A stretch of DNA of 64,000 nucleotides from Olleya sp. Bg11-27 (lineage in GTDB: Bacteria > Bacteroidota > Bacteroidia > Flavobacteriales > Flavobacteriaceae): positions 1,805,514 to 1,869,513 of the forward strand of contig NZ_CP025117.1 of the NCBI RefSeq assembly GCF_002831645.1, read 5' to 3'. The position numbers were made by a program, and so were the translations under genes. This document shows, in pieces, positions 44,373 to 52,873 of this stretch. Position 1 is the first letter of the stretch; each line of letters opens with the position of its first letter. The notes below the pieces were generated by a model, which did no database searches, was not told the origin of the DNA, and was given only the letters and a program-made list of their open reading frames with translations.

Positions 44373-44560
44373 ACCTGAAACAAGTTCAGGTTGACGACTT
44401 GTATATCTTAATTTTATTAATGAACGTCATTCCGAATTTATTTCGGAATCCCATTATCTTGGATTGTGGAGTTTTAAGTGAGAACCTGAAACGAGTTCAG
44501 GTTGACGACTGTAGTCTTATAATTCAAAGTTTATCATGAAAACCTAAAACCAATTCAGGT
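44373..44560. repeat. Cluster of dispersed-type palindromic repeats
   Basis: The 326-base gap 44245-44570 holds no gene. Three copies of one palindrome occur: acctgaaacaagttcaggt (44373-44391), acctgaaacgagttcaggt (44484-44502) and a decayed acctaaaaccaattcaggt (44542-44560), each followed by ttgac. Between the first two is a different palindrome, attccgaatttatttcggaat (44429-44449), preceded by cgtc. Both look like the REP-like intergenic repeats common in Flavobacteriaceae; mobility is not shown here. Confidence 0.85.
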
Positions 44561-44570
44561 TGACTAAAAC

Positions 44571-46364
44571 TTATTTAGACGCTTCAATCCACTGGTCTAT
44601 TTTAGTTTCTAGTAGCGCTAATGGTACACAACCTGGTTCTAATACTTGATTATGAAACTGCGCAATATCAAAACGATCACCTAAGGCTTGTTCTGCTTTA
44701 GCACGTAATTCCATGATTTTTAATTGCCCAATCTTGTATGATAATGCTTGTCCTGGATTTGCCATATAACGTTCGATTTCCGAAATAATACTAGCTTCGC
44801 TTTCTGCTTCATGGTCTAATGAGTATTTAATCGCTTGTTCTCTTGTCCAACCTTTAGTATGCATTCCTGTATCCACAACTAAACGGATGGCACGATGCAT
44901 TTCCATCCCTAACATTCCAAAATATTGGTATGGATCAGTGTATAATCCTAGTTCTTTCCCTAGAGACTCGCAGTATAACGCCCAACCTTCTCCATAGGCA
45001 CTATACCATAGTGTTTTTCTGAATTTTGGTAACTCTGTATCTTCTTGTTGTAATGAGATTTGATAATGGTGTCCCGGAATAGCTTCGTGTAAAAACAAGG
45101 CTTCGTCACTAAAGACGTTATATTTTGTAGCATCAGGAATTGGTGTGTAAAAAATACCAGGTCGTGTGCCGTCTAAAGAGCCAGGATTATATTCTGCACT
45201 AGCAGAGGCTTCTCTAAATTTTTCAGTTTGTCTTACTTCAAAAGCTGTTTTAGGTTTAACATCAAAGAGCTTGGCAATTTGCGGTTTCATAGTTTCATGT
45301 ATCGCATTAAAATTGTCAATTATTTGCTTAGGTGTGGTGTATGGCGTTAAGTCTTTGTTGTTTCTAACGTAATCAAAAAACGAAATAATATCTCCTTCAT
45401 AGCCAACTTGCGTCTTTACTTTTTCCATTTCGGCAAGAATACGCTTCACTTCACTTAGACCTAAATTATGTATTTGGTCTGCAGTCATTGTCGTTGTGGT
45501 GTATAACTTGATTTGATGCTCGTAATAGGCCTTCCCGTTTGGCGTATCGTCAATCCCGCTAGTTGTTCTACCAGCTGCCATATAATCGTCTTTCATAAAA
45601 TTGTAAAGCGATGTGTAAGCAGGAATAACTTTGTTTGACACCATATTAGCATAAGCTGTTGTCAAACGTGTTTTGTCTTCGTTAGAAAAACTGTCTGGTA
45701 AATTTTTAATCGGTGTATAAAATAGGTGATCCTCTAATGTCGTTTCTGCAATTGTTTTTAATTGTGGTACAACCTTAGCGATTAATGCTTTTGGTAAAAC
45801 GTGTTTGTTGTCAATACCTGTTTTCATTTTTGTTTCAGCAGAAGCAACCCATTCTAGATATTGGTCTACACGTTGCAACCAATTATCATAATCTTCGACT
45901 GTATTAAAAGGCTGAGAACTTGCCCCACTTGCCAAAGTACCAACCGTTAATTGTTTGGTCCACATTTGGTTTATAGGGGTGTAGTTTTCATTAAAATCAA
46001 AGCGTTCTAAATTAATATCGCAATCCCAGATTAAAATGTCACGACTTAATTGTTGTTTGGCGTTAAGCTGTGAGTTGCTATAAGATGCCGCTTTAGCTTT
46101 AAAATCCGAATAGTATGCTTTTTCTTTTTCTGAAAAGGCATCTGTTAGCGTATTTGGTAAGCTATTATTGTAGCGATTATCTCCAGCCGATGTTGCACTT
46201 AATGGGTTTAATTTTAAACCTTCTTCATAAAAATCGTTTAGCATGATACTAAAAGCTTCGTTTTTTACTAAAGTTTCAGTAGGTATGCTGTCTTTTACGG
46301 TTTTATCGTTTTTACAAGCTGTAAATAATGTGAAAACGCAAAGTAGGGTGAAATAATGTTTCAT
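44571..46364 (-). CDS. DUF885 family lipoprotein (putative zinc metallopeptidase-like)
   Basis: Probable lipoprotein: signal peptide ending LFTACKND with the lipobox cysteine at 17. The DUF885 domain covers nearly all of the 597 aa. A zinc-binding type motif is present in ALFLHEAIPGHHYQISLQ (HExxxGHH, about 424-441), with a likely third ligand Glu downstream in YGEGWALYCESLGKELG. This arrangement resembles M3/M32-type peptidases, and DUF885 proteins are widely regarded as putative peptidases, but substrate and activity are not established. A strong terminator follows the stop. It faces the DEAD helicase gene 49 bases upstream on the same strand. Confidence 0.9.
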   Translation of the reverse strand: MKHYFTLLCVFTLFTACKNDKTVKDSIPTETLVKNEAFSIMLNDFYEEGLKLNPLSATSAGDNRYNNSLPNTLTDAFSEKEKAYYSDFKAKAASYSNSQLNAKQQLSRDILIWDCDINLERFDFNENYTPINQMWTKQLTVGTLASGASSQPFNTVEDYDNWLQRVDQYLEWVASAETKMKTGIDNKHVLPKALIAKVVPQLKTIAETTLEDHLFYTPIKNLPDSFSNEDKTRLTTAYANMVSNKVIPAYTSLYNFMKDDYMAAGRTTSGIDDTPNGKAYYEHQIKLYTTTTMTADQIHNLGLSEVKRILAEMEKVKTQVGYEGDIISFFDYVRNNKDLTPYTTPKQIIDNFNAIHETMKPQIAKLFDVKPKTAFEVRQTEKFREASASAEYNPGSLDGTRPGIFYTPIPDATKYNVFSDEALFLHEAIPGHHYQISLQQEDTELPKFRKTLWYSAYGEGWALYCESLGKELGLYTDPYQYFGMLGMEMHRAIRLVVDTGMHTKGWTREQAIKYSLDHEAESEASIISEIERYMANPGQALSYKIGQLKIMELRAKAEQALGDRFDIAQFHNQVLEPGCVPLALLETKIDQWIEASK

Positions 46365-46413
46365 TTTATGCTTTTTTGAAGGTGTGATTAAATGATTGCT
46401 ATCATGTTACTTA

Positions 46414-47655
46414 TTAATACCAACGCTTTTTCTTCTTTTTAGACGCTTCACTTTTACGTCCTTTTTTATGCTTACTACCAGATTTTGCTGATTTGTGCAC
46501 AATAGGTTTTGCTTTTGGATCTAAAGGATAAGGATGATCGTCTATAACATCTAGTTGTAAATGAATCAGTTTTTGAATATCTATTAAATATGTTTTTTCG
46601 TCAGCACTACATAAAGAGTATGCCATACCTGATTGACCTGCACGAGCCGTACGACCAATTCTGTGGACATACGTTTCTGGTACACTTGGTAAATCAAAGT
46701 TAACGACAGCATCTAAATGATCAATATCAATACCACGTGCTGCAACATCTGTTGCAATTAAGATATTAATTTCTTTTTTCTTGAAGCGCTTTAAGGCGTC
46801 TTGTCTTGCTGTTTGACTTTTATCACCATGGATACTATCCGCTAAATAGCCATTTTTAAGTAAGGTTTTTTCTAATTTATCCACACCATATTTGGTACGT
46901 CTAAAAATTATAATATTTCCTTTTATGGTATTGCGAAGCAGGTGTAATGCTAATTCTATTTTGTCCTTTTTAGGTGTGAAATAAAGTAATTGATTAACAT
47001 TTTTTGAAGTAGAACTATTTTGCGCCACTTCAATACGTTGTGGCTCCGTTAAAATAGTACTTGCTAATTGCTCTACTTTATAAGGTATCGTTGCAGAGAA
47101 TAGTAACGTTTGTTTTGTTTTAGGACAAAGGCGTTCAATCTTTTTAACATCATCAATAAAGCCCATGTCAAGCATTAAATCGGCTTCATCTAGTACTAAG
47201 GTTTGTACATAATCTAGATTAATTTCATCTTGCTTATGTAAATCCAATAAACGTCCCGGAGTGGCAATTAATATATCAACCCCTTTACGTAACTTTTCTA
47301 TTTGAGGTTCTATTGATGCTCCTCCAAATATAACCGTACTGTCAAGGTTGGTATAGGTGGCGTAAGCTTCAAAATTTTCGGCAATTTGTATGGCTAATTC
47401 TCTTGTTGGACTTACAATTAAGGCTTTAATTTTTTTACCTTTTTTAGGACCGTCTTGTTTGTCATACAACAACTGTAAAATAGGTAATGCAAAAGCAGCT
47501 GTTTTTCCTGTACCAGTTTGTGCAGAAACAATCACATCTTTTTTGTTAAGTACTAACGGAATGGTTTTTTCCTGTACTAATGTTGGGTTATCGTATCCTT
47601 TTTCCGCAATAGCGCGCAAAATAGGTCTGTTAAGTTGTAAGTCTTTAAATGACAT
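46414..47655 (-). CDS. DEAD/DEAH box RNA helicase (RhlE-like)
   Basis: ATP-dependent RNA helicase of 413 aa, acting in ribosome assembly or mRNA turnover. Q motif with PTLVQEKTIPLVL; motif I AQTGTGKT (residues 45-52); Ia PTRELAIQ; motif II VLDEADLMLD; motif III SAT; motif V GTDVAARGIDI-like (IATDVAARGIDIDH); motif VI HRIGRTARAG. A lysine-rich tail (SKHKKGRKSEASKKKKKRWY) is typical of RhlE-type proteins and binds RNA. A TACCTTTG -7 element lies 16 bases before the ATG. No cold-shock type leader is visible. Confidence 0.95.
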   Translation of the reverse strand: MSFKDLQLNRPILRAIAEKGYDNPTLVQEKTIPLVLNKKDVIVSAQTGTGKTAAFALPILQLLYDKQDGPKKGKKIKALIVSPTRELAIQIAENFEAYATYTNLDSTVIFGGASIEPQIEKLRKGVDILIATPGRLLDLHKQDEINLDYVQTLVLDEADLMLDMGFIDDVKKIERLCPKTKQTLLFSATIPYKVEQLASTILTEPQRIEVAQNSSTSKNVNQLLYFTPKKDKIELALHLLRNTIKGNIIIFRRTKYGVDKLEKTLLKNGYLADSIHGDKSQTARQDALKRFKKKEINILIATDVAARGIDIDHLDAVVNFDLPSVPETYVHRIGRTARAGQSGMAYSLCSADEKTYLIDIQKLIHLQLDVIDDHPYPLDPKAKPIVHKSAKSGSKHKKGRKSEASKKKKKRWY

Positions 47656-47671
47656 GTATTAATATTTGCTA

Positions 47672-47679
47672 CAAAGGTA
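47672..47679 (-). promoter_or_regulatory. -7 promoter element TACCTTTG
   Basis: TAnnTTTG on the minus strand, 16 bases before the ATG of the DEAD helicase gene and downstream of the transglutaminase gene's stop. No clear -33 TTG at standard spacing. Confidence 0.42.
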
Positions 47680-47733
47680 GTTTTTTTCACGCATTTAATA
47701 GTGTTTAATAGTTTAAGAATAGCCTAGAGGTAT

Positions 47734-48738
47734 TTACTCCTTAATTACGCTAACCGTGTAGGTTGCAACGATGTCGTTTTTGATTTTTAAATGGACATCA
47801 TAAACGCCTTTACTTTTAAATTTGTAATTAAAAGACACCAAACCATTTTCGTTTTTAAGGTCGGTAATTTTGAAAGGAATAGTTTTAATGCCAATATATT
47901 TAATCAGTGATATATCCTTAGTCTCTAAGGTATTTAGAGATTTAAAGCGTATTGCTAAGGTGTCATTCTTTTTTATGGTTGTATTTAAGTTACTGGGACC
48001 AATCGGAATGATTTTGTGCGTAAATGTCTCGCCATAAACTATCGGAGACGCGCTATAGTCAGAGGTTATTAACGTGTCGTCTAATAGCCATTTTTTATCC
48101 AACGGATAATGGTTTTTAGCAAATAGAGTAGGGTCTGTTAAAAAATAGCCTAAGTTGTAGTCTTTGATAAAGACATCGTTTACAAAATAGCCACTAGACC
48201 AAGTCGCGTCACACAAATACCATTTGTTATTTAATTTTACGGCATTCCAAGAATGATTGGCTAGGTCTAAAGATGTCACATTGGCGGTTGTAGAGCGTCC
48301 ATAACCATTGACCATTTTACAATCTATATCCACTAAAAAACAAAGTTCTTTAATGAGGTAAGCATAACCTGTACACATGGTTTTTTTATGCTTTAGTAGT
48401 TTTTTAAAGGCTGTTTTTTGATAGTCATTATTCCATTTTAAATAGGCTAGACTATCGTTTTTAAACCGTTTTCGTTGTTTGCTAACTTTATTATCTTGAT
48501 TAAGATCGCCTTTTATATTAGTACAAACCCAAGTATAGATTGCTCTAAATTTTTCGGCATCATTATCTAGTTTGTAAGTTAAGTTATGCGCAAGTAATGG
48601 TAAGTTTTTTAAACTAGCATTAGCATTTAATTTAGCAATATTATCAGCTCTAGTAAAATCGATAGATTTAAAATCCGAAACTTGCGCAATAGTTAATTTA
48701 ACTATGAAAAAGAAAAATAGTATGAGTCTGTTTTTCAT
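47734..48738 (-). CDS. Transglutaminase-like domain protein
   Basis: Exported 334-residue protein, signal peptide about 1-18 (ILFFFFIVKLTIAQ). The transglutaminase/protease-like core has the Cys in KKTMCTGYAYLIKELC (about 117-132), the His in ANHSWNAVKLNNKWYLCDATW (His about 160) and Asp in CDATW, so the Cys-His-Asp triad is intact. A C-terminal beta-rich domain follows. Such proteins in Bacteroidota act as periplasmic peptidases or cross-linking-type enzymes of unknown substrate. It starts ten bases after the stop of the Cys-rich/CarboxypepD gene and is likely co-expressed with it. Confidence 0.88.
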   Translation of the reverse strand: MKNRLILFFFFIVKLTIAQVSDFKSIDFTRADNIAKLNANASLKNLPLLAHNLTYKLDNDAEKFRAIYTWVCTNIKGDLNQDNKVSKQRKRFKNDSLAYLKWNNDYQKTAFKKLLKHKKTMCTGYAYLIKELCFLVDIDCKMVNGYGRSTTANVTSLDLANHSWNAVKLNNKWYLCDATWSSGYFVNDVFIKDYNLGYFLTDPTLFAKNHYPLDKKWLLDDTLITSDYSASPIVYGETFTHKIIPIGPSNLNTTIKKNDTLAIRFKSLNTLETKDISLIKYIGIKTIPFKITDLKNENGLVSFNYKFKSKGVYDVHLKIKNDIVATYTVSVIKE

Positions 48739-48748
48739 ATAAATAGCA

Positions 48749-49414
48749 TTAATCCTTTTTAGAAGAATACACTTCTTTAACAGCCACTTTACCCATTAAA
48801 ATATAAGAGTCGTTGTTTAAACTGACATTTAATACCATGTTTGCAGTTGCATTGTTATTCTGAATCGTCATTTTTTTAGATTCGTAACCAACATAACTAA
48901 AGATTAATATGTCTCCATTTTTTACTTTTTTAGGAAATACAAAATTACCATCAAAGTCAGATTCAGTTCCAGTAGCAGAACCTTGTAAAACAATATTGAC
49001 GCCCGGTAATGGTAAGTTGTTTTCGTCTACTATTGTTCCTGTTACAGCATTATTTTGGTTAGTTTGATTCACTCTGATATTAGGTGTCGTGTCTTTTGTA
49101 ACGGTATCCTGTGCTTTGGCACCAGTAAAAGAAAATAACGCTAAGCACGCTAGACCAATAGCGCTTATAAAACTGAATTTACTTTTTGTGACGTGTGTAG
49201 GATACGCTGTTAATTGTGTGCTTTTAAATCGCCCGCAAGTATTTTGAGTGTCTTTTTTATTGAAAAAGCTTGCGATGTCATCAGTATTCATGGTTGTAAA
49301 GTCAATCACTTCTTTTGTACAAGACTTACAAAAGCCACCTTTTGGTGTTGGTGCAAATTGATTGAAGTTTTCCGAGCAAGGTGTCGTAATGTCTAAGTTG
49401 ATTTGATTTTGCAT
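48749..49414 (-). CDS. Membrane protein with zinc-type Cys domain and CarboxypepD_reg-like domain
   Basis: 221-residue protein in three parts. Residues 1-75 hold four cysteines (13, 29, 32, 60; GGFCKSCTKEVIDFT, TCGRF), suggesting a zinc-binding cytoplasmic domain. A single membrane segment follows (about 79-99, FSFISAIGLACLALFSFTGA). The periplasmic part is a CarboxypepD_reg-like beta-sandwich (VTGTIVDENNLPLPGVNIVL, FDGNFVF, GDILIFSYVGYESKKMTI). The Cys domain plus transmembrane helix plus beta-sandwich layout is common in Flavobacteriaceae; role unknown. Promoter with TAAGTTTG (49451-49444) and a 21-bp phased direct repeat upstream. It precedes the transglutaminase gene. Confidence 0.85.
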   Translation of the reverse strand: MQNQINLDITTPCSENFNQFAPTPKGGFCKSCTKEVIDFTTMNTDDIASFFNKKDTQNTCGRFKSTQLTAYPTHVTKSKFSFISAIGLACLALFSFTGAKAQDTVTKDTTPNIRVNQTNQNNAVTGTIVDENNLPLPGVNIVLQGSATGTESDFDGNFVFPKKVKNGDILIFSYVGYESKKMTIQNNNATANMVLNVSLNNDSYILMGKVAVKEVYSSKKD

Positions 49415-49443
49415 GAGCTATAGGTTTAAATGTTAATATACAT

Positions 49444-49451
49444 CAAACTTA
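49444..49451 (-). promoter_or_regulatory. -7 promoter element TAAGTTTG
   Basis: TAnnTTTG on the minus strand, 29 bases before the ATG at 49414. The direct repeats at 49479-49510 lie 27-58 bases upstream of it, i.e. at the position of an activator site. Confidence 0.5.
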
Positions 49452-49478
49452 TATAACTAAGGGGAAGATTAAAAAGGG

Positions 49479-49510
49479 CAATGAGTAAACTATACTTTTC
49501 AATGAGTAAA
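49479..49510 (-). promoter_or_regulatory. Phased direct repeat, candidate activator (LytTR-type) operator
   Basis: The 11-mer caatgagtaaa occurs at 49479-49489 and again at 49500-49510, exactly 21 bases apart start to start (two helical turns), read as TTTACTCATTG on the minus strand. Relative to a start near 49437 the copies are at about -42 to -52 and -63 to -73. Two direct repeats at 21-bp spacing next to a promoter is the geometry of LytTR regulators, but the regulator itself is not in view. Confidence 0.5.
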
Positions 49511-49575
49511 GTCTCTTTTTTAGTAGATTTACTTAAAGTGATCTAGTCAACTGTTTGATTTTGTAGAAAAACGGA

Positions 49576-50481
49576 TTAGTCTTGTTCGCCTTCTGGTGCT
49601 TTGGCATTGTCAGGATTTGTTCCTTTTAAAGCATATACATAAGCTGTTACTTGACCAATTTCTTCCACAGATAATACATGTCTCCATGCAATCATACCTT
49701 TTCCAGGTGTACCACCAAACTGGATAACTTTAGCGATGTCTTTTTTGCTTCCGCCATGTAACGAGTAGTTGTCTGTTAAGTTAGGTCCTATGCCTCCTTG
49801 ACCAAATTGTCCGTGACAAGCAGAACAATTATTGTTATATATTCTTTCCCCTAAATCAATACTATCCGCATCGTTTGCAATTTTAAGAATGAGATTTTTT
49901 TTATCAGAAGCAACGGTTTCTTTTTGGAGCTTATCTTTCCTTGTTTTTGTAATTTTCTCAAATTCAGGACTCATCGGGATTTGCTGTAAGTAAGCTATCA
50001 AAGCTAATATCTCGGTAGTGTTATTAGCGTTTGGATAGGTCACTGATTTAGAAATGATCTTGGCTTCATTAATTAATGTTTGCCAAATCAGATTCTGCTC
50101 TGTTTGTAATTTATTATCTGTTGTGATTTGTGATACGACTGCTTTAGTAAGTTGATTGGTTTTTAGTTTTGGGTATGCAGGCATTTCTGCGTAAAAAGCA
50201 ATTATTTTTGGGTCATTTAAAAAATGAAATAGCCAATCGTTAGAATACTTTCCGCCTAATCCATCTAGGCTAATCAGTTGTTGTGTTTGATTTTTTATTT
50301 GTTGTGTATGGCATTGACTGCAAAGTTCTCGAGTATAGATTTTTTGACCATATGCTGCTAAAATGGTTTTTTCAACAGTTGGGATAGCTGTATAAATGTC
50401 GATGTTTTTTTTTACAGAAAAACTTGTTAAAAAAGTGACAGTAGCAATACAGAAGAGTATAATAGATATGTATTGTTTCAT
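49576..50481 (-). CDS. Di-heme c-type cytochrome (CcoO-like plus CcoP-like domains)
   Basis: Exported or membrane-anchored (hydrophobic 5-22) 301-residue protein with two heme c motifs: CSQCH (54-58) and CSACH (219-223). The first domain, with YGQKIYTRELCSQCH, GGKYSNDWLFHFLNDP (76-91), MPAYP (100-104) and IAYLQQIP (162-169), resembles subunit CcoO/FixO of cbb3 oxidase. The second (GERIYNNNCSACHG, GQGGIGPNL, GGTPGKGMIAW, QVTAYVYAL) resembles the C-terminal domain of CcoP/FixP. No oxidase genes lie nearby. The frame extends to 50562, but ATG 50481 gives a proper signal/anchor. It begins 82 bases after the FUSC gene stop. Confidence 0.85.
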   Translation of the reverse strand: MKQYISIILFCIATVTFLTSFSVKKNIDIYTAIPTVEKTILAAYGQKIYTRELCSQCHTQQIKNQTQQLISLDGLGGKYSNDWLFHFLNDPKIIAFYAEMPAYPKLKTNQLTKAVVSQITTDNKLQTEQNLIWQTLINEAKIISKSVTYPNANNTTEILALIAYLQQIPMSPEFEKITKTRKDKLQKETVASDKKNLILKIANDADSIDLGERIYNNNCSACHGQFGQGGIGPNLTDNYSLHGGSKKDIAKVIQFGGTPGKGMIAWRHVLSVEEIGQVTAYVYALKGTNPDNAKAPEGEQD

Positions 50482-50563
50482 TATAAGTTGTTTTTTTAAA
50501 CCAAAGTAATGCGGTTTAAGCTGTTTTGTAGTGAAACCATTTTTTTGAAACTTATATAGCAAG

Positions 50564-52822
50564 TTAACTAAAAACCGACTTATACTTTACTGTCGTTTTA
50601 GTTAAATTGGCTGATAACGATTTTAACCACAGTAATTGATTGTTAATTAAGTGAGCTTCCTGGAGGTTTAGTAATGTATTGTCGTCAATTATTGTTTGCC
50701 CTGCTTCAATATCACTATCTCGTTTTAAAGATAAATTATCATAGCGTTTTTGTAGTTTTTTATGTGCTTGATATATTTTGTTTTCTTCGGAAACAAGAAC
50801 TGTTTTAGTGCTTTCTAATTGTGAAGCAGAATGTAGTAAGGTCCCTGTAATCCCTTCTATAATAGTATCAAATTCTTCTGAAGCTGGTGTTGTACTATGA
50901 TTTAAAATATAACGTCCAATCGAAGCTATCGCAGATAATATGGTGTGGTTTAGTGTGACCATCTCATATATTAAAGCAGATTCTTTTTGTTTAGATTTTG
51001 GATCTTGCGTTAACCTTTGGAACGCTGCATTTAGATTACTCATCGCTAAAAAAGCCTCTTTTCTGGATACTTTATAAGCTAATGTGTTTTCTTCCTTGTT
51101 GTGGTAGAGCTTTTTGGTCGCTTTTAAATAATTACTGTTAGAGGTAATTACAGTGGCTAATACTGTATCTAGGTTTTTGTATTCCCAACTCGGGAACAAT
51201 AGGTAATTTGCTATTACTGCTATTATGGCGCCAATTACGGTATCTATCACACGATATTGTACTACAGTAAAAGCGTCAGGATCTATAAGTGCATATACAA
51301 ATACAATGTGTAAGGTTATAAAAGCGGCACCTACTTTATAGCTTTGTTGTATTAATGAAAAAGCAAACGTTAACGAGACAATCGCTAATACTAAATAGAC
51401 CGTTGTGTTTTTGGTGATTACTATAATTGTGGTGGCAATTATAGCACCAATAATGGTTCCGATGATTCTGTTTTTAGAGCGCTCTTTGGTTAACCCGTAA
51501 TTGGGACGCATGATCACAATTATGGTTAGAATAATCCAATATGCATTTTTTAAATCCAAAGCACTTCCTAAAAGAAAACCAAATACAATCGCACAAGCCA
51601 ATCGTAAAGCATGCCTGAGCATTGGCGATTTTAAACTAAAATGCTGTACTAATATATTTAATCTGTAATCTTGAGAGGTTAAAAACTGTTTAGATTCCAG
51701 AGGTTTTAAAGATGCCTTCGCATTGTTTTTTACTTTGGTTAAAACGCGTCTGATAACTTTTACTTCTTGGAATAATTGCTTCTGGTAATCTTGAAGGTTA
51801 CGCATCGTAATTGCACCTTCTCTAGCTTTTGGTAGCGTCACTTCTGTAACATAATCCTGAATTGCAGTCTCTGTGTCGGCAGCTATTTTATTTAATAATT
51901 CAATATCAGGAAGATTGCCTTTTTTTATGAATAATTCCGATAATTTGATAAGGTGATTTCCTAGCTCTTTATTCAGTTTTTTAAAGGTATTTAAATGCTT
52001 TTTTTCTAAGCCAAATAGGGTGTCAATTTTGGTGTAATCTAAAGTGTTTGCTAAGGCTAACTCAAAAATATCGATTAAGGATATAAATATTAAGAGACGT
52101 CTCTCATTAGAAAAGGAACGTCCAGAACGTTTTCTACCCTCTAAAAGTAGCTCTCTTAAGGTTTCGTGTTTTTCGCTAATTTGGGTTTGAAGGACTAATG
52201 CTTTTTTAGCATATTTCTCACGTTTATTAGGCTTGGTTAATAGCTTGGCTCTTATTTTTAAATATTCGCCAGTAAGCGATAATGTATCCGATAATAATTG
52301 GTCATCGTCTTTTCTAGGAAAAACCCAATTGGATACTAATGACACTACTAAATACCATAAGCCACCAACACCAATTAAGCCGACGTGTAAAATAATAGAT
52401 TGAAAATCGGGCTTACTAACCGCTAAACCTAATACAATCGCTAATAATCCTGAAAAAGATATTAAAGAAGCTCTGAAACCATAAGCAGAAATTAAACTAA
52501 CCGCAAAACTTAAAACAGCAATGGCAATTAGTAGAATAACAAAAACGGGTTTGGTTAACAGAATTATAAACGTTACCAACATCGTTAGTATAATACTAAT
52601 TAAGATGCCGTTTATTTTACGTCTTAAGCTTCCTGGGACATCACTTGGTGCGTTTAAAAATGTCCCTAGAGCAATGGCGGGCGCATAAGCAAACAAGTCT
52701 ATTAAATTAAAAACAGCTAATGGTAAAACAATAGCAACGGTTAAGACTACACCTCTATAAAAGCCTGAACCTTTAAGAAATAACTCGATGGTTTTTAAAT
52801 GATTTTTAATCTTATTTCGCAT
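50564..52822 (-). CDS. FUSC family membrane protein (YccS-like)
   Basis: Large (752 aa) FUSC-type transporter-like protein, family members being implicated in aromatic acid or small-molecule efflux. It has two blocks of hydrophobic helices, about residues 20-170 (VLPLAVFNLIDLFAYAPAIALG etc.) and 400-540 (LRLACAIVFGFLLGSALDLKNAYWIILTIIVIMRPNYGLTKERS, the FUSC motif), each followed by long soluble helical regions (190-390 and 560-740), consistent with duplicated halves. A TACCTTTG -7 element lies only five bases from the ATG. No membrane-fusion partner is next to it. Confidence 0.88.
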   Translation of the reverse strand: MRNKIKNHLKTIELFLKGSGFYRGVVLTVAIVLPLAVFNLIDLFAYAPAIALGTFLNAPSDVPGSLRRKINGILISIILTMLVTFIILLTKPVFVILLIAIAVLSFAVSLISAYGFRASLISFSGLLAIVLGLAVSKPDFQSIILHVGLIGVGGLWYLVVSLVSNWVFPRKDDDQLLSDTLSLTGEYLKIRAKLLTKPNKREKYAKKALVLQTQISEKHETLRELLLEGRKRSGRSFSNERRLLIFISLIDIFELALANTLDYTKIDTLFGLEKKHLNTFKKLNKELGNHLIKLSELFIKKGNLPDIELLNKIAADTETAIQDYVTEVTLPKAREGAITMRNLQDYQKQLFQEVKVIRRVLTKVKNNAKASLKPLESKQFLTSQDYRLNILVQHFSLKSPMLRHALRLACAIVFGFLLGSALDLKNAYWIILTIIVIMRPNYGLTKERSKNRIIGTIIGAIIATTIIVITKNTTVYLVLAIVSLTFAFSLIQQSYKVGAAFITLHIVFVYALIDPDAFTVVQYRVIDTVIGAIIAVIANYLLFPSWEYKNLDTVLATVITSNSNYLKATKKLYHNKEENTLAYKVSRKEAFLAMSNLNAAFQRLTQDPKSKQKESALIYEMVTLNHTILSAIASIGRYILNHSTTPASEEFDTIIEGITGTLLHSASQLESTKTVLVSEENKIYQAHKKLQKRYDNLSLKRDSDIEAGQTIIDDNTLLNLQEAHLINNQLLWLKSLSANLTKTTVKYKSVFS

Positions 52823-52827
52823 TAAAA

Positions 52828-52835
52828 CAAAGGTA
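52828..52835 (-). promoter_or_regulatory. -7 promoter element TACCTTTG very close to start codon
   Basis: TAnnTTTG on the minus strand ends five bases before ATG 52822 of the FUSC gene. Transcription starting at the usual distance would give a leaderless mRNA, or the true start codon lies further downstream; the first residues MRNKIKNHLKTIELFLKGS look native. Confidence 0.38.
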
Positions 52836-52873
52836 GCTTTTAATGCCTTTCGGCGAAATTAATCTTGTGTTAA

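Noticed and set aside
44373..44560. CRISPR array
   Set aside because: Only two to three short palindromes at irregular distances, with no regular spacers and no cas genes.
50482..50562. N-terminal extension of the di-heme cytochrome
   Set aside because: It places 27 polar residues before the signal/anchor sequence; ATG 50481 gives a normal export signal.
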